Of a DNA stretch of 22,087 nucleotides, positions 7,632 to 15,207 are shown in pieces. The DNA lies in NCBI GenBank assembly GCA_945916025.1, contig CAMEGD010000013.1, positions 1-22,087 of the forward strand. The letters run 5' to 3'. The DNA comes from an uncultured Clostridia bacterium. GTDB lineage: Bacteria; Bacillota; Clostridia; Tissierellales; Peptoniphilaceae. The position numbers and the translations under genes were made by a program. Every line of letters starts with the position of its first letter. The stretch's first letter is position 1. A model generated the notes under the pieces. It had not been told where the DNA came from. It worked only from the letters and a program-made list of their open reading frames with translations, and did not search any database.

Positions 7632-7799
7632 TTATTCAGGTTGAGGAGCTCCTACTGGGCAAACATCAGCACACATTCCGCAATCGATACATTCATCTTG
7701 ATCAATTACATAGATGTCGCCTTCAGAAATACATTCTGTTGGACATTCTGGTTTGCAGTCTCCACACGCTGTACAATTATCATGAATAAAATAAGCCAT
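7632..7799 (-). CDS. 2[4Fe-4S] ferredoxin, 55 residues
   Basis: A small electron carrier of the clostridial bacterial type. MAYFIHDNCTACGDC begins the protein; the first cluster motif uses Cys9, Cys12, Cys15 and Cys19 followed by Pro, the second Cys37, Cys40, Cys43 and Cys47 followed by Pro48, giving two CxxCxxCxxxCP motifs. There is an additional Cys23. The acidic composition fits a soluble low-potential ferredoxin. The ATG at 7799 is preceded by AGGAGG. The gene has its own consensus-like promoter (7832-7860) and a strong terminator, so it is a single-gene transcript between ricT and rsmI. In B. subtilis that interval holds yabA, yabB and yazA instead. Its redox partner cannot be told from context. 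Confidence 0.95.
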   Translation of the reverse strand: MAYFIHDNCTACGDCKPECPTECISEGDIYVIDQDECIDCGMCADVCPVGAPQPE

Positions 7800-7831
7800 T
7801 ATTCTTCCTCCTATAATTAATTGTTAAATGA

Positions 7832-7860
7832 ATTATAATACAGATTAAAGTAAAATTCAA
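7832..7860 (-). promoter_or_regulatory. Promoter of the ferredoxin gene
   Basis: The minus strand has TTGAAT (7860-7855), a 17-nt spacer and TATAAT (7837-7832), which is 32 nt before the ATG at 7799. It is a good SigA-type match. Confidence 0.85.
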
Positions 7861-7881
7861 TATCTATAATTATTTTTTTAC

Positions 7882-8715
7882 TTAATCTTCATAAACCCGT
7901 GAATCTTTTCTTACCCTTTTTATTTTATCAACTGGTATATACTCTTCAGTAATTTCGTCTTCTTTTTCAAATTTTACCTTTACCATTTCTTTTAATGGGA
8001 TAATTTGACTTACAACTCCTCTGCCCATTTCAGTATCTACTATAGCTCCAGGTTTTGGTAGTTTTGCTAAAGAATGTTCATAACCTTCTTGTTCGTAAGC
8101 AAGGCAACACATTAGTCTACCACAAATACCTGAAATCTTAGATGGATTTAAGGAGAAACTTTGATCTTTTGCCATTTTTATCATTACAGGGTTAAATTCA
8201 CTTAAAAATGTTGAACAGCAGGACTCTCTACCACAATAACCCATGGTTCCTATCATCTTAGCCTCATCTCTTACTCCAACTTGTCTAAGTTCAATTCTAG
8301 TCCTAAATATTGCTGCAAGATCTTTTACAAAATCTCTAAAGTCTACCCTGTCATCAGAGGTAAAATAAAAAATAAGTTTATTATTATCAAAGGTGTATTC
8401 TGCCTTTGACACCTTCATATCTATTTCATGTTCTCTAACTTTTTCTTTGCAAATTTCCATAGCTTCTTCAGCTTTAATAAGGTTTTGTTCGTGATTTATC
8501 TTATCTTCTTCACTTGCAATTTTTAGTATGTCCTTTAAAGGGGATACTATTTCTTCTTCTTCAAGGTTTAATATACTTGTAACACATGTGCCATACTCAA
8601 TCCCTCTTGAGGTCTCGACTATGACATCTGTACCACAGGATATTTCTAAGTCATTAGGGGAAAAATAATATACTTTTCCTGCATTTTTAAACCTTACTCC
8701 TATTGCTTTTGCCAC
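7882..8715 (-). CDS. ricT: PSP1-domain protein RicT (YaaT family)
   Basis: A 277-residue member of the PSP1/YaaT family. It carries the conserved cysteine set Cys161, Cys166-Cys167, Cys198 and Cys203-Cys204 (GYCGRESCC and GICGRLMCC), which in the B. subtilis RicA-RicF-RicT complex helps hold iron-sulfur clusters. That complex affects RNase Y-dependent mRNA processing and, in Bacillus, sporulation and competence. RicA and RicF are not in this window, so the exact role here is inferred. The GTG at 8715 has GGAGG 7 nt upstream and is correct because MAKAIGVRFK is the usual family start. The gene overlaps the holB end by 16 bp, matching the holB-yaaT order in Bacillus. The last C-terminal residues are charged. 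Confidence 0.93.
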   Translation of the reverse strand: MAKAIGVRFKNAGKVYYFSPNDLEISCGTDVIVETSRGIEYGTCVTSILNLEEEEIVSPLKDILKIASEEDKINHEQNLIKAEEAMEICKEKVREHEIDMKVSKAEYTFDNNKLIFYFTSDDRVDFRDFVKDLAAIFRTRIELRQVGVRDEAKMIGTMGYCGRESCCSTFLSEFNPVMIKMAKDQSFSLNPSKISGICGRLMCCLAYEQEGYEHSLAKLPKPGAIVDTEMGRGVVSQIIPLKEMVKVKFEKEDEITEEYIPVDKIKRVRKDSRVYED

Positions 8716-9689
8716 TTACATTCCTCCAATATATTTATAAAAAACAAATCTAAGGCCAAGTCCTTGTTTATATTGTATTTTAAATTTGATTTCAAATCTA
8801 TTAATAAATTTTTTATTCGTTCTAAGTTTTCTGTCCTTAAATGGGTTTGTGAATATAACTTATCTACATAATCTATATTATATAGGTAGTTTCCCTTGCC
8901 TAATTTTTTAAAAAGTAATAAATCTCTTATCCAGATTAAGTATAAGTCCAGTATCTCATCAAGTCTATCTTTATTTTTAAACACCTTAAGGTTTTCCATT
9001 ACATAATCGCTACGACCCTTTAAGGCCATGTCAAAAATCCCTATATATTCTCTTCTAAAGGTCCTAAAATCTTCATCCTCAATAAATTTTATAGCTCTCC
9101 CAATAGATCCCCTAGAATAATTAGCATAGAAATATGCTTCTTTTTCGTCAATATTAAAGTTTCTCATTAAATATTCAACAATCTTATATATGGATATAGG
9201 TGAAAATGAATATTTCTTTGCCCTAGAAAGGACTGTTTCCAAAATGTTTCTGTTGTTTTCAGACAACAATATAATAACTCCATATTCGGGCCCCTCTTCT
9301 AAAGTCTTTAATAAAGAGTTTTGAGCTTCAGGAGTAGCCTTGTGAAAATCTTCAACTATAACTACTTTGTATTTTGAATTAAAGGGTTTAATCGATAAAA
9401 ATTCTATAATATCTAAAATTTCTTCCTTTTTAATGGATGATTTTGTTTCTTGAACCATTAAAAAATCTGGATTTGTGGAACTTTCAAACTGTAAACAGCT
9501 ACTACATTCATTACAAGGACTGTCTTCTCCTTGACATAAAAGAGACTTAGCGAAGGTCCTAGCAGTAAATTTCTTTCCTATTCCACCAGTACCTTCAAAT
9601 AAAATTCCATTGGCCACCTTGTTGTTTGTTATCATATATCTTAAATTGTCTATAATATCTTCATGACCAATTATTTTTTCAAAATCCAT
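8700..9689 (-). CDS. holB: DNA polymerase III delta prime subunit HolB
   Basis: Part of the clamp loader that places the beta sliding clamp on DNA. The 329 residues show an AAA+ P-loop GTGGIGKK (33-40), a zinc module with Cys52, Cys59, Cys62 and Cys65, a degenerate Walker B (IVEDFHKAT, 111-119) followed by EAQNSLLKTLEEGP, and LSRAK in place of the SRC motif found in active subunits. These features fit delta prime rather than DnaX, which is longer and has a complete ATPase. No good ribosome site precedes the ATG at 9689; the nearest AAGG is 16 nt away. Its ATG overlaps the stop of the second darA-like gene (TAATG), so it probably depends on translational coupling. It lies in the tmk-darA-holB-ricT cluster typical of Firmicutes. 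Confidence 0.93.
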   Translation of the reverse strand: MDFEKIIGHEDIIDNLRYMITNNKVANGILFEGTGGIGKKFTARTFAKSLLCQGEDSPCNECSSCLQFESSTNPDFLMVQETKSSIKKEEILDIIEFLSIKPFNSKYKVVIVEDFHKATPEAQNSLLKTLEEGPEYGVIILLSENNRNILETVLSRAKKYSFSPISIYKIVEYLMRNFNIDEKEAYFYANYSRGSIGRAIKFIEDEDFRTFRREYIGIFDMALKGRSDYVMENLKVFKNKDRLDEILDLYLIWIRDLLLFKKLGKGNYLYNIDYVDKLYSQTHLRTENLERIKNLLIDLKSNLKYNINKDLALDLFFINILEECKWQKQ

Positions 9690-9979
9690 TATACACTAAT
9701 ATTAGCCTTTGTATTTAATATAAATACATGGGCTCCCTTTACATTTATGTTTTCACTATTAGAAGAATCTTCAAGGACTTCAGATTCAACAGATGATTTA
9801 ATAATATCTTTTGTTCTATCTAGGTCCTTATCCACAACTCCAATTATAAAAGTAGAGTTTCCCTTTTTAAGAAATCCACCAGTGGAAGATAATTTAGTAA
9901 TTCTAATGTCTTCCTTCAAAAAATTTCTTACTAGCTTATTTGCAAATTTATCTTGAACTACTGCAACTACAAGTTTCAT
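9689..9979 (-). CDS. DarA-like PII protein, second tandem copy with shortened loop
   Basis: A 96-residue paralogue of the gene just upstream. Shared parts are MKLVVAVVQD (1-10), the STGGFLKKGNSTF segment (32-44) that in DarA/PstA helps bind cyclic-di-AMP, and a final strand GAHVFILN (82-89). The segment carrying YMPYPLEV and its flanks in the first copy is replaced by a short polar stretch (SESEVLEDSSNSEN region), which removes about 12 residues. That loop contributes to ligand-dependent changes in the known proteins, so this copy may bind a different ligand, have another partner, or form mixed trimers; all of this is inference. Its ribosome site AGGTGA overlaps the first copy's stop, the gap is 8 nt, and its stop overlaps the holB start. 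In B. subtilis the unrelated yaaR occupies this place. Confidence 0.82.
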   Translation of the reverse strand: MKLVVAVVQDKFANKLVRNFLKEDIRITKLSSTGGFLKKGNSTFIIGVVDKDLDRTKDIIKSSVESEVLEDSSNSENINVKGAHVFILNTKANISV

Positions 9980-9987
9980 AATATCAC

Positions 9988-10314
9988 CTAGTAACTAATG
10001 TATTCATCTACATCTAAAACAAAGATATTTGCTCCACCAACTGTAACTTCAAGTGGATATGGCATATATCCCTCTCCTTGTAGAGATAAGTTCATTAAAG
10101 TAGAAGTAACTTCTCTTTTTCTAGAATTTTTCTCAATAATCTTTATACAAGAATCAACCATATCTTCATCTACTCCTAATAAAAGTGTAGTGTTTCCACT
10201 TTTTAAAAATCCTCCTGTTGAAGCTAAGTTTGTAACTCTAAAATCTTTGCTAGTAAGTTCTTCAATAAGGATTTGAGAGTCTTCATCTTGAACTATAGCT
10301 ATTATCAATTTCAT
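9988..10314 (-). CDS. darA: Cyclic-di-AMP receptor DarA (PstA/YaaQ family)
   Basis: A 108-residue PII-like protein that binds cyclic-di-AMP as a trimer in Bacillus, Listeria and Staphylococcus. The start MKLIIAIVQDEDSQ, the nucleotide segment STGGFLKSGNTT (32-43), the YMPYPLEV loop (83-90) and the end strand GGANIFVLDVDEY (93-105) all fit the family and its usual length. No output pathway is known for certain. The ATG at 10314 has AAGGAGG 6 nt upstream and lies inside the end of tmk, a 32-nt overlap. The position after tmk and before holB is the same as yaaQ in Bacillus. A second, shortened copy follows directly. Confidence 0.94.
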   Translation of the reverse strand: MKLIIAIVQDEDSQILIEELTSKDFRVTNLASTGGFLKSGNTTLLLGVDEDMVDSCIKIIEKNSRKREVTSTLMNLSLQGEGYMPYPLEVTVGGANIFVLDVDEYISY

Positions 10315-10930
10315 AAATATCCTCCTTAATAATTTCTATACATCGGGAAAAAATTTCCTCTATGGTTAAATTTGCATCTATAATACTCACCTTGTCAGGA
10401 TATGATTTAATAGCTTCTTTATATCCTTCAAATACCTTCAAATGAAAGTCTACCCCTTCGACTTCTATCCTGTCTCCTTGTCTACCTACAAACTTTCTTT
10501 CCAAGGCCTTTTCTGGGTCAATATCAAAAAATAATACTCTGTCAGGATAACATCCATTTACGGCAAACCTATTTATCTCCATAACTTCATCAATACCAAG
10601 ATTTCTTGAGTAACCCTGATAAGCCAAAGATGAATAGATGTATCTATCACAAATTACAATGTATCCTTCTTCTTTTTTAGGTTTAATTTTTTCTTCAACA
10701 TGTTGGGCTCTTGATGCAGCATACAATAATGCCTCTGCCCTGTCTGACATATTTTTATTTTCATTGGATAAAAGTATTGCCCTAATGTCTTCCCCAATTT
10801 TAGTACCACCAGGTTCTCTAGTTAGGATACACTTATATCCAAGATCTTGTAAATTTTCAATTATTAAATTAGCAATAGTAGACTTGCCAGACCCGTCTGG
10901 TCCTTCTAAGGCTAAAAAATAACCCTTCAC
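10283..10930 (-). CDS. tmk: Thymidylate kinase
   Basis: Converts dTMP to dTDP with ATP. The 215 residues are the usual size. Visible motifs are the P-loop GPDGSGKS (10-17), REPGGT (38-43), the DRY motif in DRYIYSSLAYQG (95-106), and the LID region RKFVGRQGDRIE (145-156). GTG at 10930 is the start: it overlaps the preceding stop in TAGTG, GGTGG lies 7 nt upstream, and MKGYFLALEG matches the usual family N-terminus. The 3' end overlaps darA by 32 nt in another frame. It belongs to the decarboxylase-tmk-darA-holB-ricT operon. Confidence 0.96.
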   Translation of the reverse strand: MKGYFLALEGPDGSGKSTIANLIIENLQDLGYKCILTREPGGTKIGEDIRAILLSNENKNMSDRAEALLYAASRAQHVEEKIKPKKEEGYIVICDRYIYSSLAYQGYSRNLGIDEVMEINRFAVNGCYPDRVLFFDIDPEKALERKFVGRQGDRIEVEGVDFHLKVFEGYKEAIKSYPDKVSIIDANLTIEEIFSRCIEIIKEDIYEIDNSYSSR

Positions 10931-12339
10931 TATTCAACCACCACAATCTTTTTCTTTTCTTCACTTAAATTAACTAGGTTAATGTCATTTTCTAATAAAA
11001 ATAGCATGAACTCGTAGACTTCCTTTGTTACTTCTTCCCCTGTAGCCAATAGTGGTACTCCAGGTGGATAAGGAATTATAGGTGTTGCCACTATTCTTCC
11101 TATCGAATCCTTTAAGTCTACTAATTTTTTCTTTCCAAAATATGCCTCAGAAGGTCTCATTACAACCTTAGGTCTAGGCATGTCTATAGTTAAATCTCTA
11201 ATTGGTTTTCTAACTTCTCTGCTAGATATAGATTCCATAGCAGAGATTAGGGCTTCGAAATCTTCTTTGGTATTCATAACAGTTGACATGGCTAGGGCAC
11301 TATAATAGTCATTCATTTCCATTCTTATATTAAAGTCCTTGTAAAGGATTGATTTTAGTTCCGCTCCCTTGTATCCCCTCATGTCTATTAGAATTCTAGA
11401 TTTATCTAAATCAAATATAGTTTCGTCTCGCTCATCTTTTTCTAAAACAGTTACTCCATCTATATCTTCAAGTCTTTTTCTAACATCTAATAGGTAGTCA
11501 TAATTATCATCAAGTCTTTTTCTACCTTCTTCATTCATAAAGGCTACACTCATCTCATTAGATAAGGTGAAAAGATATGATGGGCTAGTAGTAGTATAAA
11601 GTTGGTACCTGTCCCTCAATTTGTTAATATCAACCCTATCAGAACAAACATGTATTAAGGATGTCTGTGTAAGACTTGGAAGAGTCTTGTGGGTAGAATG
11701 GATAACAATATCAGCTCCTGATACAATTGCTGATTCAGGATACTGGTCAGAAAAAGGAAGATGAGGTCCATGAGCTTCATCAACTACTAGGATAATATTT
11801 TTTTCATGAACAATTTGTGCAATTGTCTTTATATCAGAGCATATACCATAATAATTAGGGCTAGTTAAAATTACAGCCTTAATGTCAGAATGTTCTTCTA
11901 AGGCCTTCCTGACATTTTCAGGATCAACTCCAGTTGTGGACTCATAAAAACTATTGTAGTTAGGGTAAATGTATACAGGTTCTAAATCATTTAGGATCAT
12001 AGAATTATAAACAGATTTATGACAATTTCTTTGAACTAAAATCTTGTCTCCCTTGTTTGTTATTGCAGATAGAGCAATATAATTACTACCTGTGGAACCA
12101 TTTACACCATAAATAGTATATTTACTATTGTAGACCTTACTTGCTTCTACTTGGGACTCTTTTATAATTCCCGTTGGTTCCAATAGGTTATCCATTCCTA
12201 TTGTTTCCGTAGTGTCTATCATTGGCATTAGTCTTTCCCAATCTATATTTGTTTTTCTTCCCTTATGTCCTGGGAAGTGAAAAGATACGCTATCTTCTTC
12301 TACAAGTTCATTTAAAGCATCCATTACAGGAGTTCTCAT
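10930..12339 (-). CDS. Orn/Lys/Arg decarboxylase-family PLP enzyme (YaaO-like)
   Basis: A fold-type I PLP enzyme of the Orn/Lys/Arg decarboxylase group, 469 residues from the ATG at 12339. It shows the N-terminal SFHFPGHKGR, YGVNGSTGSN in the cofactor phosphate region, the PLP-binding VVDEAHGPH (Asp187), and the Schiff-base Lys218 in STHKTLPS. This is the short form without the N-terminal wing domain of E. coli inducible decarboxylases, as in Bacillus YaaO and SpeA. The substrate cannot be fixed by eye; arginine or lysine are the usual choices. An in-frame TTG at 12357 exists, but GGAGG lies inside that extension, so ATG at 12339 is the better start (spacing 11 nt, somewhat long). It is the first gene of the operon, with an extended -10 promoter at 12392 and tmk overlapping its stop by 1 nt. 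Confidence 0.9.
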   Translation of the reverse strand: MRTPVMDALNELVEEDSVSFHFPGHKGRKTNIDWERLMPMIDTTETIGMDNLLEPTGIIKESQVEASKVYNSKYTIYGVNGSTGSNYIALSAITNKGDKILVQRNCHKSVYNSMILNDLEPVYIYPNYNSFYESTTGVDPENVRKALEEHSDIKAVILTSPNYYGICSDIKTIAQIVHEKNIILVVDEAHGPHLPFSDQYPESAIVSGADIVIHSTHKTLPSLTQTSLIHVCSDRVDINKLRDRYQLYTTTSPSYLFTLSNEMSVAFMNEEGRKRLDDNYDYLLDVRKRLEDIDGVTVLEKDERDETIFDLDKSRILIDMRGYKGAELKSILYKDFNIRMEMNDYYSALAMSTVMNTKEDFEALISAMESISSREVRKPIRDLTIDMPRPKVVMRPSEAYFGKKKLVDLKDSIGRIVATPIIPYPPGVPLLATGEEVTKEVYEFMLFLLENDINLVNLSEEKKKIVVVE

Positions 12340-12391
12340 TAATTTTATTACCTCCAAGTATTTTCTTATATAAATCTATTTATTACTCTTT

Positions 12392-12400
12392 ATTATAACA
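12392..12400 (-). promoter_or_regulatory. Extended -10 promoter of the decarboxylase-tmk-darA-holB-ricT operon
   Basis: The minus strand reads TGTTATAAT: a perfect TATAAT (12397-12392) with the TGn extension. No good -35 is seen. It lies 53 nt before the ATG at 12339 and about 30 bp downstream of the palindromic element. Confidence 0.75.
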
Positions 12401-12427
12401 TAAACAAAAGCCTAGTCCTATTAGATA

Positions 12428-12524
12428 ATTTCAATGAAATATGTATATCACATATTTTTCTTGGAGAAAAATATGTGATATACATATTTCAATGAAATAT
12501 GTATATCACATATTTTTCTCCAAG
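12428..12524. repeat. Nested palindromic repeat (three arms, two direct and one inverted)
   Basis: Arms 12460-12491 and 12493-12524 are perfect 32-bp inverted repeats around a single A at 12492. A further copy of the right-hand arm lies at 12428-12461, identical over 34 bp to 12486-12519. The middle arm can thus pair with either neighbour, giving two exclusive cruciforms or RNA hairpins. Each arm itself contains AAATATGT-GATAT-ACATATTT, an 8-bp inverted repeat with 5-nt spacer. It lies between the rubrerythrin terminator and the promoter of the next operon. It has no coding content and no T-tract following either hairpin, so it is not a simple terminator. A MITE-like or REP-like element, or a regulator binding region, is possible. 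Confidence 0.9.
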
Positions 12525-12553
12525 AAAAAAAGGCTGGACTTAGCCAACCTTTT
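12523..12553 (-). terminator. Rho-independent terminator after rubrerythrin
   Basis: On the minus strand AAGGTTGG, loop CTAAGT, CCAGCCTT pairs over 8 bp with one T-G wobble, followed by a run of T. It starts about 15 bp after the rubrerythrin stop. Confidence 0.85.
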
Positions 12554-12565
12554 ATATGTTTAAAA

Positions 12566-13117
12566 TTAATATTCGATAAAAACTGATCTTTTAGCGCCGC
12601 AAAGTGGACAGCTTTCTTCATCTGGATTTAATCCAATGTATCCACATATTGGACATAAGTATACTCCACCATTTACTTCTAAGTCTTTACCTGCATCAAC
12701 AGCGTCTTTAGCTTGTTGGAATCTTTCAGCGTGAATTTTTTCAGCTTCAATTGCAAATTTGTAAGCTTTAATTGCTTCAGTTTCACCTTGCATTTCAGCA
12801 ACTGCTATATAAGCTGGGTACATTTCAGTAGATTCGAAAACTTCTCCATTAATAGCACCTTGAAGGTTATTAGAAGTTTCAGATAGGCCAAATCCTGCCA
12901 TAGAAGTTACTGCAAAGTCACCTTCAACATCTCTTAGTGCTTTAAAGTGTAAAGTTGCATGTACTTGTTCTGCGTCAGAAGTAGCATTGAATAATCTTGC
13001 TACATTTGGGAATCCTTCTTTATCAGCTGTTACAGCCCAGATTCTATATCTCATATGAGCTTGACTTTCTCCACCAAATGCTGATCTTAAATTGTCTTGA
13101 GTCATTGCTTTTACCAT
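12566..13117 (-). CDS. rbr: Rubrerythrin
   Basis: A cytoplasmic peroxidase that reduces hydrogen peroxide, protecting anaerobes from oxidative stress. The 183 residues hold an N-terminal four-helix diiron domain and a C-terminal rubredoxin domain. Likely diiron ligands by alignment to the known family are Glu17, Glu50-x-x-His53, Glu92, Glu95, Glu126 and His129. The rubredoxin iron site is Cys155-x-x-Cys158 and Cys170-x-x-Cys173. The ATG at 13117 has GGAGG upstream. It has a consensus promoter and a strong terminator, so it is transcribed alone. I saw no clear PerR operator in its leader. Confidence 0.97.
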   Translation of the reverse strand: MVKAMTQDNLRSAFGGESQAHMRYRIWAVTADKEGFPNVARLFNATSDAEQVHATLHFKALRDVEGDFAVTSMAGFGLSETSNNLQGAINGEVFESTEMYPAYIAVAEMQGETEAIKAYKFAIEAEKIHAERFQQAKDAVDAGKDLEVNGGVYLCPICGYIGLNPDEESCPLCGAKRSVFIEY

Positions 13118-13167
13118 AGTAAATTACCTCCTATATAATTCAATTACTATACTTTAATTACAGGTAT

Positions 13168-13196
13168 ATTATATTATGATTTTTTGATAAAGTCAA
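13168..13196 (-). promoter_or_regulatory. Promoter of rubrerythrin
   Basis: The minus strand has TTGACT (13196-13191), a 17-nt spacer and TATAAT (13173-13168), about 50 nt before the ATG. It is a near-perfect SigA-type match, which fits strong expression. Confidence 0.9.
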
Positions 13197-13231
13197 TAAT
13201 TAGAATAAATCTATTTTCCTAGTATTACTTC

Positions 13232-14299
13232 TTATCCAATAAGTTCCATCCTCTTAGTTTGGTCATAGGAAATTAAGCCATCTATCATTTCATCTATATC
13301 CCCATCTAAGAAGGCTTCCATCTTGTATATAGTCTTATTAATTCTATGATCTGTAATTCTACCTTGAGGATAATTATAAGTTCTTATTCTTTCAGACCTG
13401 TCCCCAGTTCCCACTTGAGACCTTTTTTCATCTGAAAGCTCCTTGTTCATCTCCTCTTGCATCTTTTCATAAAGTTTTGCCTTAAGGATTTTCATTGCCT
13501 TATCTTTGTTTTTAAGCTGTGACTTTTCATCTTGGCATGATATTACTATTCCAGTTGGAATATGGGTTAGTCTTACAGCTGAGTCAGTTGTATTAACTGA
13601 TTGGCCACCATTACCACTTGACCTAAAAACATCTACCCTAACGTCTTGTGGGTTGATTTCAACTTCAACCTCTTCAGCTTCAGGTAGTACAGCTACTGTA
13701 ACGGTAGAGGTATGAATTCTGCCTGAACTTTCTGTTTCTGGTACCCTTTGAACTCTATGAACCCCTGATTCATATTTTAGTCTAGAAAAGGCTCCTTTAC
13801 CAGAAATCATAAATATAACTTCCTTATATCCACCTATTCCAATTTCGTTGGTGTTCATTACATCAACTTTCCATCTTTTGCTCTCTGCATACATTGTATA
13901 CATTCTAAATAAAACTCCAGCAAATAGGGCAGCTTCATCTCCACCTGCACCCCCACGAATTTCTATGATAACATTTTTGTCGTCATTTTCATCCTTTGGT
14001 ACAAGTAGTATTTTTATTTCGTTTTCTATTTCTTCAATACTTTTTTCAAGGCCCCTTATTTCTTCATTAACCATTTCTCTCATTTCTGAGTCTAGTTTTT
14101 CGTCAAACATTAGCTTTGTTGTGCTTAGTTCTTCTTTGGTGTCCTTGTATTGTCTATACTTTAAAACTATATCTTGAATTTCTGCATGTTCCTTAGCAAT
14201 TTTTTGAAAGTTTTTTGAATCTGCTAAGACCTCTGGGTCCATCATGCTTTTTTCAAGTTCTACATATCTTTTATCAAAAACTTCTAAATTTTCGTACAT
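13232..14299 (-). CDS. prfA: Peptide chain release factor 1
   Basis: Reads UAA and UAG stop codons in the ribosome and triggers peptide release. The 355 residues match RF1. The GGQ catalytic motif is at 231-233 in FRSSGNGGQSVN, and the stop-reading PxT motif is PET at 187-189, which separates it from RF2 (SPF). There is no internal frameshift site of the RF2 kind. It starts at the ATG at 14299, 1 nt after the prmC stop, with GGGGGA upstream. PrmC, encoded directly before it, methylates the GGQ glutamine, so the pair works together. No clear terminator lies between its stop and the rubrerythrin promoter. Confidence 0.97.
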   Translation of the reverse strand: MYENLEVFDKRYVELEKSMMDPEVLADSKNFQKIAKEHAEIQDIVLKYRQYKDTKEELSTTKLMFDEKLDSEMREMVNEEIRGLEKSIEEIENEIKILLVPKDENDDKNVIIEIRGGAGGDEAALFAGVLFRMYTMYAESKRWKVDVMNTNEIGIGGYKEVIFMISGKGAFSRLKYESGVHRVQRVPETESSGRIHTSTVTVAVLPEAEEVEVEINPQDVRVDVFRSSGNGGQSVNTTDSAVRLTHIPTGIVISCQDEKSQLKNKDKAMKILKAKLYEKMQEEMNKELSDEKRSQVGTGDRSERIRTYNYPQGRITDHRINKTIYKMEAFLDGDIDEMIDGLISYDQTKRMELIG

Positions 14300-14300
14300 C

Positions 14301-15140
14301 TTAATCCCCCTTGGTTCCCCATACTACTCTAATAAAACCTTGTAAATCTTTTTTGTATCCAATATTTACAAAGTTATTTTCTTGAAAAATTCTCTTAATA
14401 TCACTATATTGGTCATGGCCAATTTCAAAAACTAACAGGCCAGATTCTTTTAAGTAATATGGGCTCTCGCAAGTAATCCTCCTATAAAAGTCTAGTCCAT
14501 CATCTCCACCATCTAATGCCAAAGTCGGTTCTTTCTTTACTTCTTCCTGTAAAGTTCCCATATCTTTAGATTTTATATAAGGTGGATTAGAAATCATTAT
14601 ATCATACTTGTCCTTAATATTTTCAAATAGGTTTGACTTTAAAAAACTAACATTAGTAACTTTAAATTTGTTGAGATTAGTATTAGCAACTTCTAAGGCT
14701 CCATCAGAAATATCTAGACCTACTACCTTAGAATCTATTATTTCTTTTCCAATAGTAATTGACACTGCACCTGAACCTACCCCAATTTCTAAAATTTTTG
14801 GACTTGAAAAATCTTTAGAAAGTCTGATTACTTCTTCAACAAGCACCTCTGTATCCCATCTTGGTATAAGAACTCTTTCATCTACATAAAAGTCCCTATT
14901 ATAAAAGTTACTTTCTGAAAAAATATACTGTAAAGGAATATTGTTACTTCTTTTAGTAATTATTTCCATATACTCATTTTGAATGTCTTCTGCTAATTCT
15001 TGGTCTATATTTAAATGAATATAAAGAATATCCTTCTTTAATAACCTTCCTAAGATAAATCTACTTTCTCCAAGGGGATCAATATACTGGTTTTTATTAA
15101 GTTTTTCTCTTCCGTATTCTAGTGCTTCTTTAATCCTCAA
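14301..15140 (-). CDS. prmC: Release factor glutamine methyltransferase PrmC
   Basis: Methylates the Gln side chain of the GGQ motif in release factors using S-adenosylmethionine. Motifs in the 279 residues are PLQYI (69-73), LIPRWDTEVLVE (91-102), the cofactor-binding EIGVGSGAVSI (118-128) and the catalytic NPPY (185-188). Length is normal. The start is TTG at 15140, with AGGAGA 4 nt upstream. The order prmC-prfA with a 1-nt gap supports joint expression with its substrate RF1. Whether it is transcribed from the rpmE promoter past a weak hairpin or from its own unseen promoter is unclear. Confidence 0.96.
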   Translation of the reverse strand: MRIKEALEYGREKLNKNQYIDPLGESRFILGRLLKKDILYIHLNIDQELAEDIQNEYMEIITKRSNNIPLQYIFSESNFYNRDFYVDERVLIPRWDTEVLVEEVIRLSKDFSSPKILEIGVGSGAVSITIGKEIIDSKVVGLDISDGALEVANTNLNKFKVTNVSFLKSNLFENIKDKYDIMISNPPYIKSKDMGTLQEEVKKEPTLALDGGDDGLDFYRRITCESPYYLKESGLLVFEIGHDQYSDIKRIFQENNFVNIGYKKDLQGFIRVVWGTKGD

Positions 15141-15169
15141 GTTTTCTCCTAATGTTATTATTTACACAA

Positions 15170-15201
15170 TAAAAATAAGGCTAGTAATTAAACCAACCTT
15201 A
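15170..15201 (-). terminator. Weak hairpin after rpmE, possible partial terminator
   Basis: On the minus strand TAAGGTT and AGCCTTA can pair over 7 bp (one T-G wobble) around a 12-nt loop, followed by TTTTT. The stem is AT-rich and the loop large, so it may only reduce transcription into prmC. Confidence 0.45.
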
Positions 15202-15207
15202 ATTCTA

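Noticed and set aside
12340..12357. TTG at 12357 as the start of the decarboxylase-family gene
   Set aside because: The GGAGG ribosome site lies inside this short extension; the ATG at 12339 is downstream of it and begins the conserved protein.
12460..12524. Large palindrome as a Rho-independent terminator
   Set aside because: No T-tract follows the hairpin on either strand; the T-run near it on the minus strand belongs to the separate rubrerythrin terminator and lies before the palindrome.
13118..13167. PerR-type operator in the rubrerythrin leader
   Set aside because: The AT-rich leader has only loose resemblance to the PerR box; no adequate inverted repeat was found.
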